Shown here: positions 51,272 through 61,138 of the stretch, piece by piece
How the letters are laid out: every line of letters begins with the position of its first letter
Numbering within the stretch: the stretch's first letter is position 1
Source of the DNA: Ancylomarina sp. 16SWW S1-10-2
GTDB lineage: Bacteria > Bacteroidota > Bacteroidia > Bacteroidales > Marinifilaceae
Direction of reading: 5' to 3'
Assembly: GCF_009669305.1 (NCBI RefSeq)
Contig: NZ_SADB01000009.1
Span: 164,611 to 228,610, forward strand
Length of the DNA: 64,000 nucleotides
Program-made: the position numbers and the translations under genes
The notes under the pieces: model-generated
Told to the model about the DNA's origin: nothing
Seen by the model: only the letters and a program-made list of their open reading frames with translations
The model's database searches: none

Positions 51272-54221
51272 GATGAGATTAGCAATTGTTAGTATGTTAT
51301 TGCTGCTGTTTACATCAGGGATTAGTGCACAAAATAAAAATTTCACACTAGTGTCTGAGAATCAAACGGCAAAAATCATCATAGATAAGAAAGATGCCAA
51401 AGTCGTTGAGATTGCGGCTAATATTTTATCCGAAGATGTATTTAAAGTCAGCGGAACGAAATTAGTAGTAGAACACAAATTATCAAAAGGGGCAATTATT
51501 GCAGGAACCATTGGTAAGAATAAAATAATTGACAAATTGATTGCAGAAAAGAAGCTTGATGTTTCTTCAATACAAAACAAATGGGAATCTTATATTATTC
51601 AAGTTGTCGATAATCCGAGTAAAAATGTAAAGAATGCATTGGTGATTGTTGGATCTGACCGAAGAGGTACAGCTTTTGGTTTGTTAGAGATTTCACGAAT
51701 GATTGGTGTGTCGCCTTGGGAATGGTGGGCAGATGTAACGCCTGATAAGAAACAAGAATTGGTACTTACCATTGAAAATAAGAAATATGGTTCTCCATCG
51801 GTAAAATATCGTGGACTATTTTTAAATGACGAAGATTGGGGATTGCAACGATGGGCAGCATTGAATTACGAACCGGAAACTGGAGATATTGGACCTAAGA
51901 CTTATGCTAAAGTGTTTGAATTGTTGTTGCGTTTACGTGCCAACACCATTTGGCCTGCGATGCATTCTTGCACCAAGTCTTTCTATTCTTATCCTAAAAA
52001 TAAGCAAGTGGCAAACGATTATGCTATTGTTGTGGGAACATCGCATTGCGAACCAATGCTTTGTAATATAAATGCCGAATGGGATAGCAATACAATGGGC
52101 GAATGGCGCTACGATAATAATTCAGAAACCATTAAAACATTATTCCAAAAAAGATCAAAAGAGACTGCCAATTACGAAGGTATTTATACAATGGGAATGC
52201 GTGGAAAACATGATTCTCCAATGATTGTGGGTGAAGATGATACAGATTCTCAGGTAAAGCAGTTAGAGAATGTGATTGCAGATCAGCGAGAGATTTTAGA
52301 GAAGGAAACGGGTAAAAAAGCTGCAACGCTTCCGCAGATCTTCATTCCTTATAAAGAGGTGTTGACTTGTTATCAGAATGGAATGGAAGTGCCTGAAGAT
52401 ATCAGCTTGGTTTGGACCGATGATAATTACGGATATATCCGTCAGTTAAGTAATGCTGAGGAGCAAAAGCGTTCGGGTGGAGCTGGGGTTTATTACCATA
52501 CTTCCTATTGGGGACGACCTCATGATTATTTGTGGCTCAATTCTACCAATCCAGTTTTAATGTGGGAAGAAATGAGCAAAGCTTACGAATTTCAATCTCG
52601 CGATTTGTGGATTCTCAATTGTGGCGATATTAAACCACACGAATATAATATTGAGCTGTTTTTGGATATGGCTTGGGACATGAGCTCTTTTGATAAGAGT
52701 AGTGGTGTGAAAAACCACATGCAAAATTGGGCTGGGCGGGAGTTCGGGGAGCAAAACGCAAATTCAGTTACCGAATTGATGTATGAATACAATCGATTAG
52801 CATTCCAACGTCGTCCGGAATTTATGGATTGGAGTCGAGTTGAACCTGTAACAAAATCAGGAGATACAGAATTGAATCAAATTCATTACGGAGACGAAGT
52901 TTCATCAAGAATTGAAGATTATCAGAAGCTTATGGATGCATCTGAAGATTTGAAAACTAATATTGCACCCAACAGAAAAGATGCTTTCTACGAATTGGTT
53001 ACCTATCCTGTAATTGGTGCTGCTAGTTTAAACCACAAATGGTTATATTCCTATAAAAATAAGTTTGCGGCACAACAAGGCCGAAAAAGTGCAGCTTATT
53101 TTGGGCAGAAATCCATGGAAGCCTTTCAACAAATCCAGAAAGAAACGCAGTACTTTAATAACAAGTTGCAAAACGGGAAATGGAATTACATCATGAGTAT
53201 GTCTCCACGTAATTTACCCGTTTTTTCGACTCCTACAATTGCAACTTTCGTTGGTGAAGACAAAGCTCAATTAGGTTTGGCATTGGAGAGTTACGAAATG
53301 GAAGTGAATCATGATGTGATTAATTCTTATGCCGATGTATTACCTGTATTTAATGCCTATCTTAATAGTCGTTATTTTGTAGATGTATTTTTAAAAGGAG
53401 AAGTTGAAATTGATTGGAAAGCAGAATCTAAGGCCAATTGGATTCATATTTCGAAAACTAAAGGTACTTTGAATAGTAAGAATCAGGAACAGCGTATTTG
53501 GGTAAGTATTGATTGGGACAAAGTACCTGTCGGAGTCAATAAAAAAGAAGCGCCTTTAGGACATGATTATCAGCTAATACCGCCAAGTTATAAGGTGAAT
53601 TCTGCTATCGATTTTGTTTCTGGCGATTCTACTATTAGCATAGGGATTTCTGTTTTCAACCCAAAATATAAGGAGTTGGAGAACTACAAAGGTTTTGTTG
53701 AAGATAAAGGTTTTGTATCTATAAACGCAGAAAATTATTCAAGCACAAAATCAGGAAAGCAAGCTAGTTGGGAAACTTTCGACGGTGTGGGCTATACTGG
53801 TAAAGTAGTAACAGCTTTGCCTCGTTCTGCTGATTCTCAAACTACGATTCAATCAATTGTAAATAACAGTCCTGTTTTGGAGTACGATTTTTATACCTTT
53901 AATTTTGGTGAAGTAAATGTACTTTTACAAGCAGTACCTACACATGCAGTCAATAATGAAAGAGGTGTGCGTTGTGCTGTTTCTATAGATAATGCTGATC
54001 CAGTAATCGTCGATTTTCAAACTTTCGGACGAAGTGATGAGTGGATGGAAAATGTATTGAAAAATACCTCGGTTAAGGCGGCACAACAAATTGTGAATAA
54101 AGCAGGAAAACATACGCTTAAAATATGGATGGTTGATCCAGGAGTGATGATCGATCAGATATTAATAGATTTGGGAGGATGGAAGAAGAGTTATTCATTT
54201 CCTGCAGAATCAAAATTGTAA
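51258..54221 (+). CDS. GH115 family alpha-glucuronidase
   Basis: 987 residues, the usual length of the family. A second ATG at 51273, just past the upstream stop, gives an equally good signal peptide (ending SGISAQ). The GH115 hallmarks are all present: GSDRRGTAFGLLEISRM (from residue 132), SPWEWWAD, KYRGLFLNDEDWGLQRWAA, ANTIWPAMH, WTDDNYGY (from 386), YYHTSYWGRPHDYLWL and WILNCGDIKPHEYNIELFLDMAW. A helical domain and a C-terminal beta-sandwich (about 850-987) follow. The family removes alpha-1,2-linked glucuronic or 4-O-methylglucuronic acid from intact xylan and related polymers. It overlaps the PI-PLC gene and lies 16 bases before the phosphoesterase gene. Confidence 0.94.
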   Translation: MIQNKMRLAIVSMLLLLFTSGISAQNKNFTLVSENQTAKIIIDKKDAKVVEIAANILSEDVFKVSGTKLVVEHKLSKGAIIAGTIGKNKIIDKLIAEKKLDVSSIQNKWESYIIQVVDNPSKNVKNALVIVGSDRRGTAFGLLEISRMIGVSPWEWWADVTPDKKQELVLTIENKKYGSPSVKYRGLFLNDEDWGLQRWAALNYEPETGDIGPKTYAKVFELLLRLRANTIWPAMHSCTKSFYSYPKNKQVANDYAIVVGTSHCEPMLCNINAEWDSNTMGEWRYDNNSETIKTLFQKRSKETANYEGIYTMGMRGKHDSPMIVGEDDTDSQVKQLENVIADQREILEKETGKKAATLPQIFIPYKEVLTCYQNGMEVPEDISLVWTDDNYGYIRQLSNAEEQKRSGGAGVYYHTSYWGRPHDYLWLNSTNPVLMWEEMSKAYEFQSRDLWILNCGDIKPHEYNIELFLDMAWDMSSFDKSSGVKNHMQNWAGREFGEQNANSVTELMYEYNRLAFQRRPEFMDWSRVEPVTKSGDTELNQIHYGDEVSSRIEDYQKLMDASEDLKTNIAPNRKDAFYELVTYPVIGAASLNHKWLYSYKNKFAAQQGRKSAAYFGQKSMEAFQQIQKETQYFNNKLQNGKWNYIMSMSPRNLPVFSTPTIATFVGEDKAQLGLALESYEMEVNHDVINSYADVLPVFNAYLNSRYFVDVFLKGEVEIDWKAESKANWIHISKTKGTLNSKNQEQRIWVSIDWDKVPVGVNKKEAPLGHDYQLIPPSYKVNSAIDFVSGDSTISIGISVFNPKYKELENYKGFVEDKGFVSINAENYSSTKSGKQASWETFDGVGYTGKVVTALPRSADSQTTIQSIVNNSPVLEYDFYTFNFGEVNVLLQAVPTHAVNNERGVRCAVSIDNADPVIVDFQTFGRSDEWMENVLKNTSVKAAQQIVNKAGKHTLKIWMVDPGVMIDQILIDLGGWKKSYSFPAESKL

Positions 54222-54237
54222 ATTATTGAAATAGATT

Positions 54238-56076
54238 ATGATGAGAAATATTATATATACTTTATTATTGTCCATATTACTTATTGGCTTTTCCGCTTGT
54301 GAACAAAAAGTGCAGAAAAAGGATTCTTTTCAAATTGCTTTTATGGCCGATGTTCATTTGAGTGATGTTTATGGTGAATTTCAAGACTCCGATTATAAAG
54401 GAGTACTGAATCCGGGAAACGGAAAATATGCCAATGCAAGAACTATGCAAGCACAGTTGCATTCTACTCGAATTTATAACGAAAATTATTTTGCATTTTT
54501 AGCTGCTTTAGATGATGTTGCAAACAGAGGAATAAAATATGTGGTTTTGCCTGGCGATTTTAGTGATGATGGACAACCTATAAATATTAGGGGATTGCAA
54601 CAAATTCTGAATGAGTATTCTGAGGAATACGACATCAAATTTTTGGCAACAACAGGAAATCACGATCCTGTTCGTCCTTTTTTAATGGATGCAGGGAAAA
54701 AAGATTTTTTAGGGAAAGACGGAAAGCCTCAGGTAATTATGAGCGCCGAAGGAATGTATGTTCCAAAATCGTCAGACGAAAATTCTGTGGTTATCACTAA
54801 GGATATTGCCAAAATGGGGTACGAGCAGATAGTTACGACCTTAGGTCAATTTGGATTTTTCCCTCAGAAAGAAGATTTGTATTGGGAAACTCCTTTTTCA
54901 AGTTATCAATACGACGATTATAGCTTTGCTAAAGCGACTGAGGACTCTAAATTGAAGCATAGAAATTATTCGATTCCTCCCTATAATACGACTATGCCTG
55001 ATGTTAGCTATTTGGTAGAGCCAGTGAAAGATATTTGGTTTTTAGCCATTGATGCAAATGTTTATGTGCCTAAAAAAAATGCTGAGAATGATTCTATGAA
55101 TTCCTCTAATTATGAAGGGTCTAGTGTTGGTTATTCCAATGTTCTAACACATAAAAAACATTTAATTACTTGGGTTAAAAAAGTAACTGCTGAAGCAGAG
55201 AAACGAGCTAAAACTTTAATTGTTTTTAGTCATTATCCGATGATTGATTTTAACGATGATGCTTCAGATCATATTAAAAACCTAATGGGCAAAGGTAAAA
55301 TGCAATTGCACCGAGTTCCTGCCGAAAGTGTTGCCAAAACTTTTGCCAATGCAGGAGTCAAATTGCATTTTGGTGGACACATGCACATTAACGATACAGG
55401 AGTTAGAAAGTTTGACAATGGGGATTTCCTAGTTAATGTTCAGATTCCCTCGCTTGCAGCTTACATTCCTGCTTACAAAATTCTAAAAGTGAAAAGTAAA
55501 ACTTTAATGGAGATAGAAACAGTTGTGATTGATTCGGTTCCCCGATTTAAAGAGCTTTTTCCACTTTACGAGCAAGAACATGCTTATTTGGAAAAAATTG
55601 GAGCGCAGAATATTTGGAATAAAGATATTTTGGGTGCAAAAACTTACCACGAATTTACCAATTGGCATTTGAAAGAATTGGTTCGATTACGATTTTTGAA
55701 AAAGGATTGGCCTGTTGAATTTAGAGACTTTTTGTTGAAAGCTACAGGAAAGGAATTATTGAATGTGGCTGGTGTGAAGGTAGCAGATTCAGCGTCGTTT
55801 GATAACTGGACAGGTTTCGACATGATCTTTGATTTCTATCGCCTTAGAAGCGCCGATAAATTAGCTATAAAAGATATTGGGATCGATCGTATTAAGCAAT
55901 ATCAAGTCATCATTAAGTCATTATTAAAGGAAGATACTAATTCTAAGATAACGGATGATGTGCGAAAAGACTTTTTTGAATTTACTCGCATTTTCCATCA
56001 TTTTCTGAATGGAGCTCCTGCAGATCATTTTCAGATTGATCTGAAGAATAATGAGCTTATTGATTTGGCTGAGTAA
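54238..56076 (+). CDS. Calcineurin-like metallophosphoesterase lipoprotein
   Basis: 612 residues with a lipoprotein signal (lipobox IGFSACEQK). The metal-binding motifs of the calcineurin-like phosphoesterase fold are complete and in order: ADVHLSD (D-x-H), LPGDFSDDG (GD), TTGNHDPV (GNHD), VFSHYPMIDF and HFGGHMHIND (GHxH). The last 200 or so residues form a further domain of unknown role. These enzymes hydrolyse phosphate mono- or diesters with two metal ions. In this position, 16 bases after GH115 and in the same transcript as the PI-PLC, it could remove phosphate from a sugar phosphate or inositol phosphate released by the PI-PLC. That pairing is inference. Confidence 0.87.
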   Translation: MMRNIIYTLLLSILLIGFSACEQKVQKKDSFQIAFMADVHLSDVYGEFQDSDYKGVLNPGNGKYANARTMQAQLHSTRIYNENYFAFLAALDDVANRGIKYVVLPGDFSDDGQPINIRGLQQILNEYSEEYDIKFLATTGNHDPVRPFLMDAGKKDFLGKDGKPQVIMSAEGMYVPKSSDENSVVITKDIAKMGYEQIVTTLGQFGFFPQKEDLYWETPFSSYQYDDYSFAKATEDSKLKHRNYSIPPYNTTMPDVSYLVEPVKDIWFLAIDANVYVPKKNAENDSMNSSNYEGSSVGYSNVLTHKKHLITWVKKVTAEAEKRAKTLIVFSHYPMIDFNDDASDHIKNLMGKGKMQLHRVPAESVAKTFANAGVKLHFGGHMHINDTGVRKFDNGDFLVNVQIPSLAAYIPAYKILKVKSKTLMEIETVVIDSVPRFKELFPLYEQEHAYLEKIGAQNIWNKDILGAKTYHEFTNWHLKELVRLRFLKKDWPVEFRDFLLKATGKELLNVAGVKVADSASFDNWTGFDMIFDFYRLRSADKLAIKDIGIDRIKQYQVIIKSLLKEDTNSKITDDVRKDFFEFTRIFHHFLNGAPADHFQIDLKNNELIDLAE

Positions 56077-56209
56077 ATTTTATAAATGTATATTTAATTT
56101 TTATTTGTAATAATCGGATATGTTGTCAACAGCATTTATTGCTTAAACGTATAAATGATAATATCCTTTGTTTTCTTACCTTACTCCCGAATCCATTAAT
56201 ATCCTGAAT

Positions 56210-59200
56210 ATGTTGAGGCAATTTTTTTGTTTTATTTTACTTCTAGTATCGACTTCTACTTTTTCTGAAGAACTTAGATTTGAGCATTACAGCAATGAAA
56301 AAGGATTGTCGCACAATTCGGTTCGATCGATATTGCAAGATCAAAATGGCTTTCTTTGGTTTGGAACTTTTGGGGGTGTAAACCGTTTCGATGGAGTCAG
56401 TTTTAAACCATTTACAAGTGATATTTATAATCCTAATTATTTACAGGATGATGACATTACTCATATGGTAATGGACGATGATGAAAATATTTGGATTGGA
56501 ACCAGCAATGGATTAACCCGTTTACACTTACCTACTTCACAATTTAAAACCTTTCATCCGGATTCTGCAGAGACCAATAATATTTGTGGAAATAAAATTA
56601 GAGCTTTATTTATTGATAATGATAAAAGAGTGTGGATTGGAACCAAGCACAATGGATTATGTTACTATGATTCTCAAGAAAAAGTGTTTCATAAAATTGA
56701 TTTAGGAAATGTAGAATATGTTCGATCAATTACTCAAACCGCAGATAATAAAATGTGGATAGGAACCTATGGAGAGGGAATCTATAAGTTTGATATCAAT
56801 ACAAATGGAAAGCTTGAAAATCTTGTTCGTATAGAAACTAAGAATAAGGAAAATACATCATTAAATAGTTTTGTTTATTTTTTATACGAAGATCATAAGT
56901 TTGATGTTTTTGCGGGTACTAGAGAGGGGTTGTTTAAGTTGAATAAAATAAAAGATGAGTTTGAATTATTAGAGCAAAAAAATATTGCAATTGATTTTTT
57001 TCGATGCATCACCCGTGGACCAGATGGTTTTTATTGGATTGGGACAACCAATGGTTTAATTAAGTGTAATTTATTGGAAGATATCTCTTTAAACTCTTAT
57101 GAGAGATATGATACTGATCTCTCATATAACAAATCTCTTACTAATAATTATGTCTCTTGTTTGTGTTTTGATAAATCGGGCGTGCTATGGATTGGTACTG
57201 AAAATGGGGTGGAAAAGTATGATCCTTTCGATAATCAATTTAAAATGACCCGAATAGAAGGTGTTTCAAGAAAAAATATTCCCATTGTAAGTAGTTTTGG
57301 TGAAACTTATGATGGTAATATCTTGATTGGGACACATGCCAATGGGATTCACTTGCTTAAGGATAATAAAATCAATCTTGTTTCCTCAGAAGATGAGCGT
57401 ATCGTTAGTATATATAGTACTGATGGGAAAATTTTTTATTGTGGGTTATGGGATGGTAGAGTTCTTAAATTTGATTATTTAACATCTGAAATAAAAATTT
57501 TAGATGTTGGATTTCAGGATGTTCCTGTTTTTTCTTTTTTAAAGATTTCAAAAAACGATTTATTAATTGGTTCGAATGGAGATGGTTTGATAAAATATAA
57601 TATCAAATCTAAAAACCATTACAAAATAAAAAATGATATTTTAGGGAAGCAGGATATCAATAAAATAATACAGAATAATTCAGGAATTATTTGGTTGGCA
57701 ACAGAATATGGTGTTTTTAAATACAATCCGGTAAGTGAATCAATAAAAAATTATACTTATCAGGATAATAAGACTTCAGGACTTTCTAACGATAAAATAA
57801 AGGATCTAATTATTGATAGTAAGGGAAAAGTATGGGCTTCTACTCGTCATGGTATTAATTTCTACGATCCGTTAACAGATGACTTTATTGCTGTCACAGA
57901 ACCCATAGAACTTAAGAATATTTGGGTAACGGACATGGCGATTGATTCTGTTGGGCAAATGTGGTTAAATATGAATTTTAATCAGATTGCGAAATATGAT
58001 ATTAAAAATAAAGAATTACATATTTTCTCTGTTGATAATGGTGTTCGGTCTAATATTTTTAACAAGAGAGGTTTTCTGTATTCTAGTAATAAACAAATTT
58101 ATCTTGGCGGAGAAAATAGTCTGATTTCATTTAATCCACCTACTCTTAAAGAGAATGACTTTTCACCTGCACCTTTGATTAGTGAATTTAGTGTGCAAAA
58201 TAACATTGTAATTCCTGGAGATACGATTAATGGACAGGTAATTCTGGAAGAGGACTTGAATTATTCCCGAAAAGTAGATTTGAAATATAACAATCGAATT
58301 TTCTCGATTACATTTTCATCGGCATCATATGTTGAGGAAAGGCAGAATAAGTTTCAATATATGCTTGAGGGGTTTGATAAAGATTGGATTAATGCGACAA
58401 GTAATTCAAGAACCGTTCAATATACAAATCTTTATCCTGATGAATACTTATTTAAAATAAGGGCTATAAATAGTAATGGGTACTATAGTGATGTCTCATC
58501 TTATCAAATTAATATTTTACCTCCTTTCTGGTTAACTTATAAAGCATTTATTCTTTTCTTTATTCTTTTAGCTTTCATAATCTACCTTGTTCAAAACCAA
58601 TTAAAGAAGAGAACTTATTTAAAGCAGGAGCTTTTATTAGAGAAAGTAAAAAGAGAGCGAGATGAAAAGTTAATCGATGAAAAACTTCGTTTTTTCACAA
58701 ATATATCTCATGAATTAAGAACTCCAATATCGTTGATTCTTGGACCAACTAAGCAATTGGTAGAGGAGGATGGAGGAACCGATTATCAAAAGAGTAGAGT
58801 GAATCTGATTTTGCAAAATTCCAACAGATTACTGTATTTAGTAAACCAGCTCTTGGATTTTCGAAAAGCTCAAACTGGAGAACTAAAATTAAAAGTTTCC
58901 AAAACAGATATCTTATTATATACCCGAAATACATTTAATTCTTTTAAAGGTTTTGCAAAAGATAAAAAGATTAATTTCAACTTAATTAGCGAAGAAGATT
59001 CAATAAGTGGTTGGGTGGATCGAGATAAGTTGGATAAAGTATTATACAACCTCTTGTCTAATGCAATTAAATTTACGGGTAAATATGGAAATGTCGATCT
59101 GTTTGTGGGCATAAAAGATTTGAATCCACTTAATTCGCGAAAATTAGTTATTGAAGTAAGTGATGATGGAATTGGGATTCCTCTAGAAAGCCAAAAGAAA

Positions 59201-60223
59201 ATATTTACACGCTTTTATCAAGCTGAAAATAGCAAGGAAGACAATACGGGCTCAGGAATAGGATTGTCGCTTGTTAGTTCTATTATTAAACTACATAAGG
59301 GCGAAATTGAGTTTGAAAGTTTTCCTGAGAAGGGAACTATTTTTACGGTAGAAATACCAATGGATAGGGATTATTATGAGGGAAATGAGATTTTTGATTA
59401 TGAGTTGAAGCCACAAAGTTTGCCAGCTGTTGAAGAAAAGTCTGTTAAAAAAGTAGTGCAATCAACCCATTTGAAAAATAAAGTGTTGGTTATAGAAGAT
59501 AATGCTGAATTACGAAAGTTTATTGTTGAGTATTTGTCTGATTATTATAAGGTTTATGAAGCAGAGAATGGAGAGGTTGGATTAAGAGTATGCCGACAAG
59601 TGAAACCTATTTTGTGTGTAGCCGATGTAATGATGCCAATAATGGATGGTTTTGAATTTTGTTCAGCTTTGAAAGCCGATGAATTGATTAGTCATATTCC
59701 TATTATTCTTCTTACAGCTCTCTCAGATACTGAAAATAAAATTAAAGGATATAAATTGGGAGCCGATGGGTATTTGGTAAAACCTTTCGATCCTTCTCTT
59801 TTAAGAACTAGAATTGACAACATTATACAAAACAGAACAGACTTGAAGGGTAAATTCTCAGAGGATGTTGATAGTGATGTGAATTTATTAACGCATTCGC
59901 CAATTGATGAGGAGTTGATGAGTAAGTTAACCGGTATTATTGAAGAGAAAATAGGTGAGCCAGAACTAACAGCTAGTTTTCTTTGTAATGAAATGGGTAT
60001 GAGTTCTTCTAAATTATACCGAAAAGTAAAAGAGTTAACCGATTTGGCACCGAATGAATTTATACGTACAATTCGATTAAAAAGATCAGTGCAATTATTA
60101 CAACAAAAAAAATATAATGTTTCAGAAGTCGCTATTATGGTAGGATTTAATGATCCACTTTATTTTAGTCGCTGCTTTAAAAAACAATTTGGTTTTCCTC
60201 CAAGCAAAGTTATTAGTAAATAA
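56210..60223 (+). CDS. Hybrid two-component sensor/regulator (HTCS) of the PUL
   Basis: 1,337 residues from ATG 56210; the TTG at 56168 in the same frame is less likely because it displaces the signal peptide MLRQFFCFILLLVSTSTFSE. The periplasmic part (about 25-680) is a two-component-regulator propeller with repeats of the form VWIGT-x-N-GL. A Y_Y_Y domain (about 690-775) and one membrane helix (about 777-797) follow. The cytoplasmic part has HisKA (H834 in SHELRTP), HATPase_c (NLLSNAIKF, DDGIGIP, GSGIGLSLV), a receiver domain (phospho-acceptor D1139 in ADVMMP, and LVKPF) and an AraC-type helix-turn-helix (about 1250-1337). HTCS proteins sense oligosaccharide products and activate the neighbouring PUL, so this gene closes the locus. 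Confidence 0.95.
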   Translation: MLRQFFCFILLLVSTSTFSEELRFEHYSNEKGLSHNSVRSILQDQNGFLWFGTFGGVNRFDGVSFKPFTSDIYNPNYLQDDDITHMVMDDDENIWIGTSNGLTRLHLPTSQFKTFHPDSAETNNICGNKIRALFIDNDKRVWIGTKHNGLCYYDSQEKVFHKIDLGNVEYVRSITQTADNKMWIGTYGEGIYKFDINTNGKLENLVRIETKNKENTSLNSFVYFLYEDHKFDVFAGTREGLFKLNKIKDEFELLEQKNIAIDFFRCITRGPDGFYWIGTTNGLIKCNLLEDISLNSYERYDTDLSYNKSLTNNYVSCLCFDKSGVLWIGTENGVEKYDPFDNQFKMTRIEGVSRKNIPIVSSFGETYDGNILIGTHANGIHLLKDNKINLVSSEDERIVSIYSTDGKIFYCGLWDGRVLKFDYLTSEIKILDVGFQDVPVFSFLKISKNDLLIGSNGDGLIKYNIKSKNHYKIKNDILGKQDINKIIQNNSGIIWLATEYGVFKYNPVSESIKNYTYQDNKTSGLSNDKIKDLIIDSKGKVWASTRHGINFYDPLTDDFIAVTEPIELKNIWVTDMAIDSVGQMWLNMNFNQIAKYDIKNKELHIFSVDNGVRSNIFNKRGFLYSSNKQIYLGGENSLISFNPPTLKENDFSPAPLISEFSVQNNIVIPGDTINGQVILEEDLNYSRKVDLKYNNRIFSITFSSASYVEERQNKFQYMLEGFDKDWINATSNSRTVQYTNLYPDEYLFKIRAINSNGYYSDVSSYQINILPPFWLTYKAFILFFILLAFIIYLVQNQLKKRTYLKQELLLEKVKRERDEKLIDEKLRFFTNISHELRTPISLILGPTKQLVEEDGGTDYQKSRVNLILQNSNRLLYLVNQLLDFRKAQTGELKLKVSKTDILLYTRNTFNSFKGFAKDKKINFNLISEEDSISGWVDRDKLDKVLYNLLSNAIKFTGKYGNVDLFVGIKDLNPLNSRKLVIEVSDDGIGIPLESQKKIFTRFYQAENSKEDNTGSGIGLSLVSSIIKLHKGEIEFESFPEKGTIFTVEIPMDRDYYEGNEIFDYELKPQSLPAVEEKSVKKVVQSTHLKNKVLVIEDNAELRKFIVEYLSDYYKVYEAENGEVGLRVCRQVKPILCVADVMMPIMDGFEFCSALKADELISHIPIILLTALSDTENKIKGYKLGADGYLVKPFDPSLLRTRIDNIIQNRTDLKGKFSEDVDSDVNLLTHSPIDEELMSKLTGIIEEKIGEPELTASFLCNEMGMSSSKLYRKVKELTDLAPNEFIRTIRLKRSVQLLQQKKYNVSEVAIMVGFNDPLYFSRCFKKQFGFPPSKVISK

Positions 60224-60238
60224 TTATTGAATTTAGAA

Positions 60239-60290
60239 GCATGATAAGTATAGTTGAAACTTCTTGTTTTGGAGTTGTTATTTATCATGC
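60239..60290. repeat. 9-bp inverted repeat after the HTCS gene
   Basis: GCATGATAA (60239-60247) and TTATCATGC (60282-60290) are exact inverted copies with a 34-base loop. No T-run follows. It may be a weak transcript end or a protein-binding site. Confidence 0.4.
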
Positions 60291-60416
60291 ACCCTAAATA
60301 GGTGAATTCAATCGGTATAGCTGAAAATTTTCCAACTTTAAATCGTTTTTAGCTGAATGTATGTGTAATTGATTTTTGGCCACCCCAATAATTATTGTTC
60401 TATATCTTCAATAAAA

Positions 60417-60453
60417 AAATGGTATTTATCATGATTTATAAAGCATAAAACAC
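60417..60453 (-). pseudogene. Remnant of a lacI-type gene 3' end fused to IS256 remnant
   Basis: 60417-60453 matches 62386-62422 at 33 of 37 positions without a gap. The second copy is the last codons and stop of the intact lacI-family gene (CFKLYQS-stop). The remnant reads CFMLYKS-stop in the same frame and also shares the following downstream sequence (GATAAATACCATTT). The similarity stops at TGTTTT, where the transposase sequence begins, so the join probably used that short homology. Confidence 0.6.
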
Positions 60454-61138
60454 AGTAAGTTCTGTCCGATTATTTCTCCAACTATCAATAGCATATTGGT
60501 ATTTTTCATCCCACTTGTCCTCAAATTTATCTAAAGCATGTAATGCTGCTTCCTGGTTGAGTGTTGTATAAATCTCTTATACCGCTAGTAAAAGATTTAC
60601 GATCCTTGTAAGAGACAAACTTACATGTATTTCTAATCTGGTGAATAACACATGCTTGAGTTTTTGATTCTGGGAATACACTATTTATTGTTGATGTAAA
60701 ACCATTCAGATTATCAGTACAGGTTATTGCTGATGATGATATATTAACATCATAAATCTCGATAAGTTGTTGTTCTATGTCTGAAACCGTCATGCCTTTT
60801 GCATATAGAGAGATATTTCGGTTTTCTATACCTAATCTAGTATTACTTCTTTTAGGTATAATTTTAGGGTCAAATGTTCCATTTCTATCTCGTGGAACTT
60901 TGAGATCTATCTCTTCAAATGTACTCTTCAACTTCATTTGAACAAAGCCATTACGGCTATTGCCACTTAGGTTGCCCTCGATATTATTCTTGTGATAGCC
61001 TAAGAGGTTATCTATTTCTGCTTGGAGAATTTGTTCGGTTCCTCGATTAAATATTGCTTTTTAAAATCCATCAAGTTCTTCTCCTGTTGTAAACTGTTTT
61101 AAAAAATCTGATTTTAATAATTCTTCTTTAGTAATCAT
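60436..61138 (-). pseudogene. IS256-family transposase, decayed
   Basis: The minus strand from ATG 61138 reads MITKEELLKSDFLKQFTTG, then a TAA stop inside LDGF-stop-KAIFNRGTEQILQ. It then continues in the same frame through GYHKNN, GNSRNGFVQMKLKSTF and VPRDRNGTFDP, all typical of IS256-type transposases. After SSSAIT the expected segment with the first catalytic aspartate is missing and the sequence jumps to CTDNLNGF, which holds the second aspartate region. A frameshift after YNTQ is followed by HALDKFEDKWDEKYQY in another frame. The normal C-terminus after ELTVF is absent. It has a nonsense codon, an internal deletion, a frameshift and a 3' truncation, so it cannot be active. Confidence 0.85.

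Larger units (their letters stand above)
25555..60223 (+). other. Polysaccharide-utilization locus (PUL), about 35 kb
   Basis: All genes from SusC to the hybrid two-component regulator run on the plus strand. The set is SusC, SusD, GH28, GH3, GH3, GH115-like, GH92, GH29, GH3-PA14, GH78, two-domain esterase, PI-PLC, GH115, phosphoesterase and HTCS. Nearly all carry Sec or lipoprotein signals. Hairpins after SusD, the second GH3, GH78 and the esterase gene suggest several transcripts. No sulfatase or polysaccharide lyase was found. Confidence 0.88.

Noticed and set aside
56168-56209. TTG start adding 14 residues to the HTCS
   Set aside because: The ATG at 56210 begins a normal signal peptide; the extension would bury it behind polar residues.
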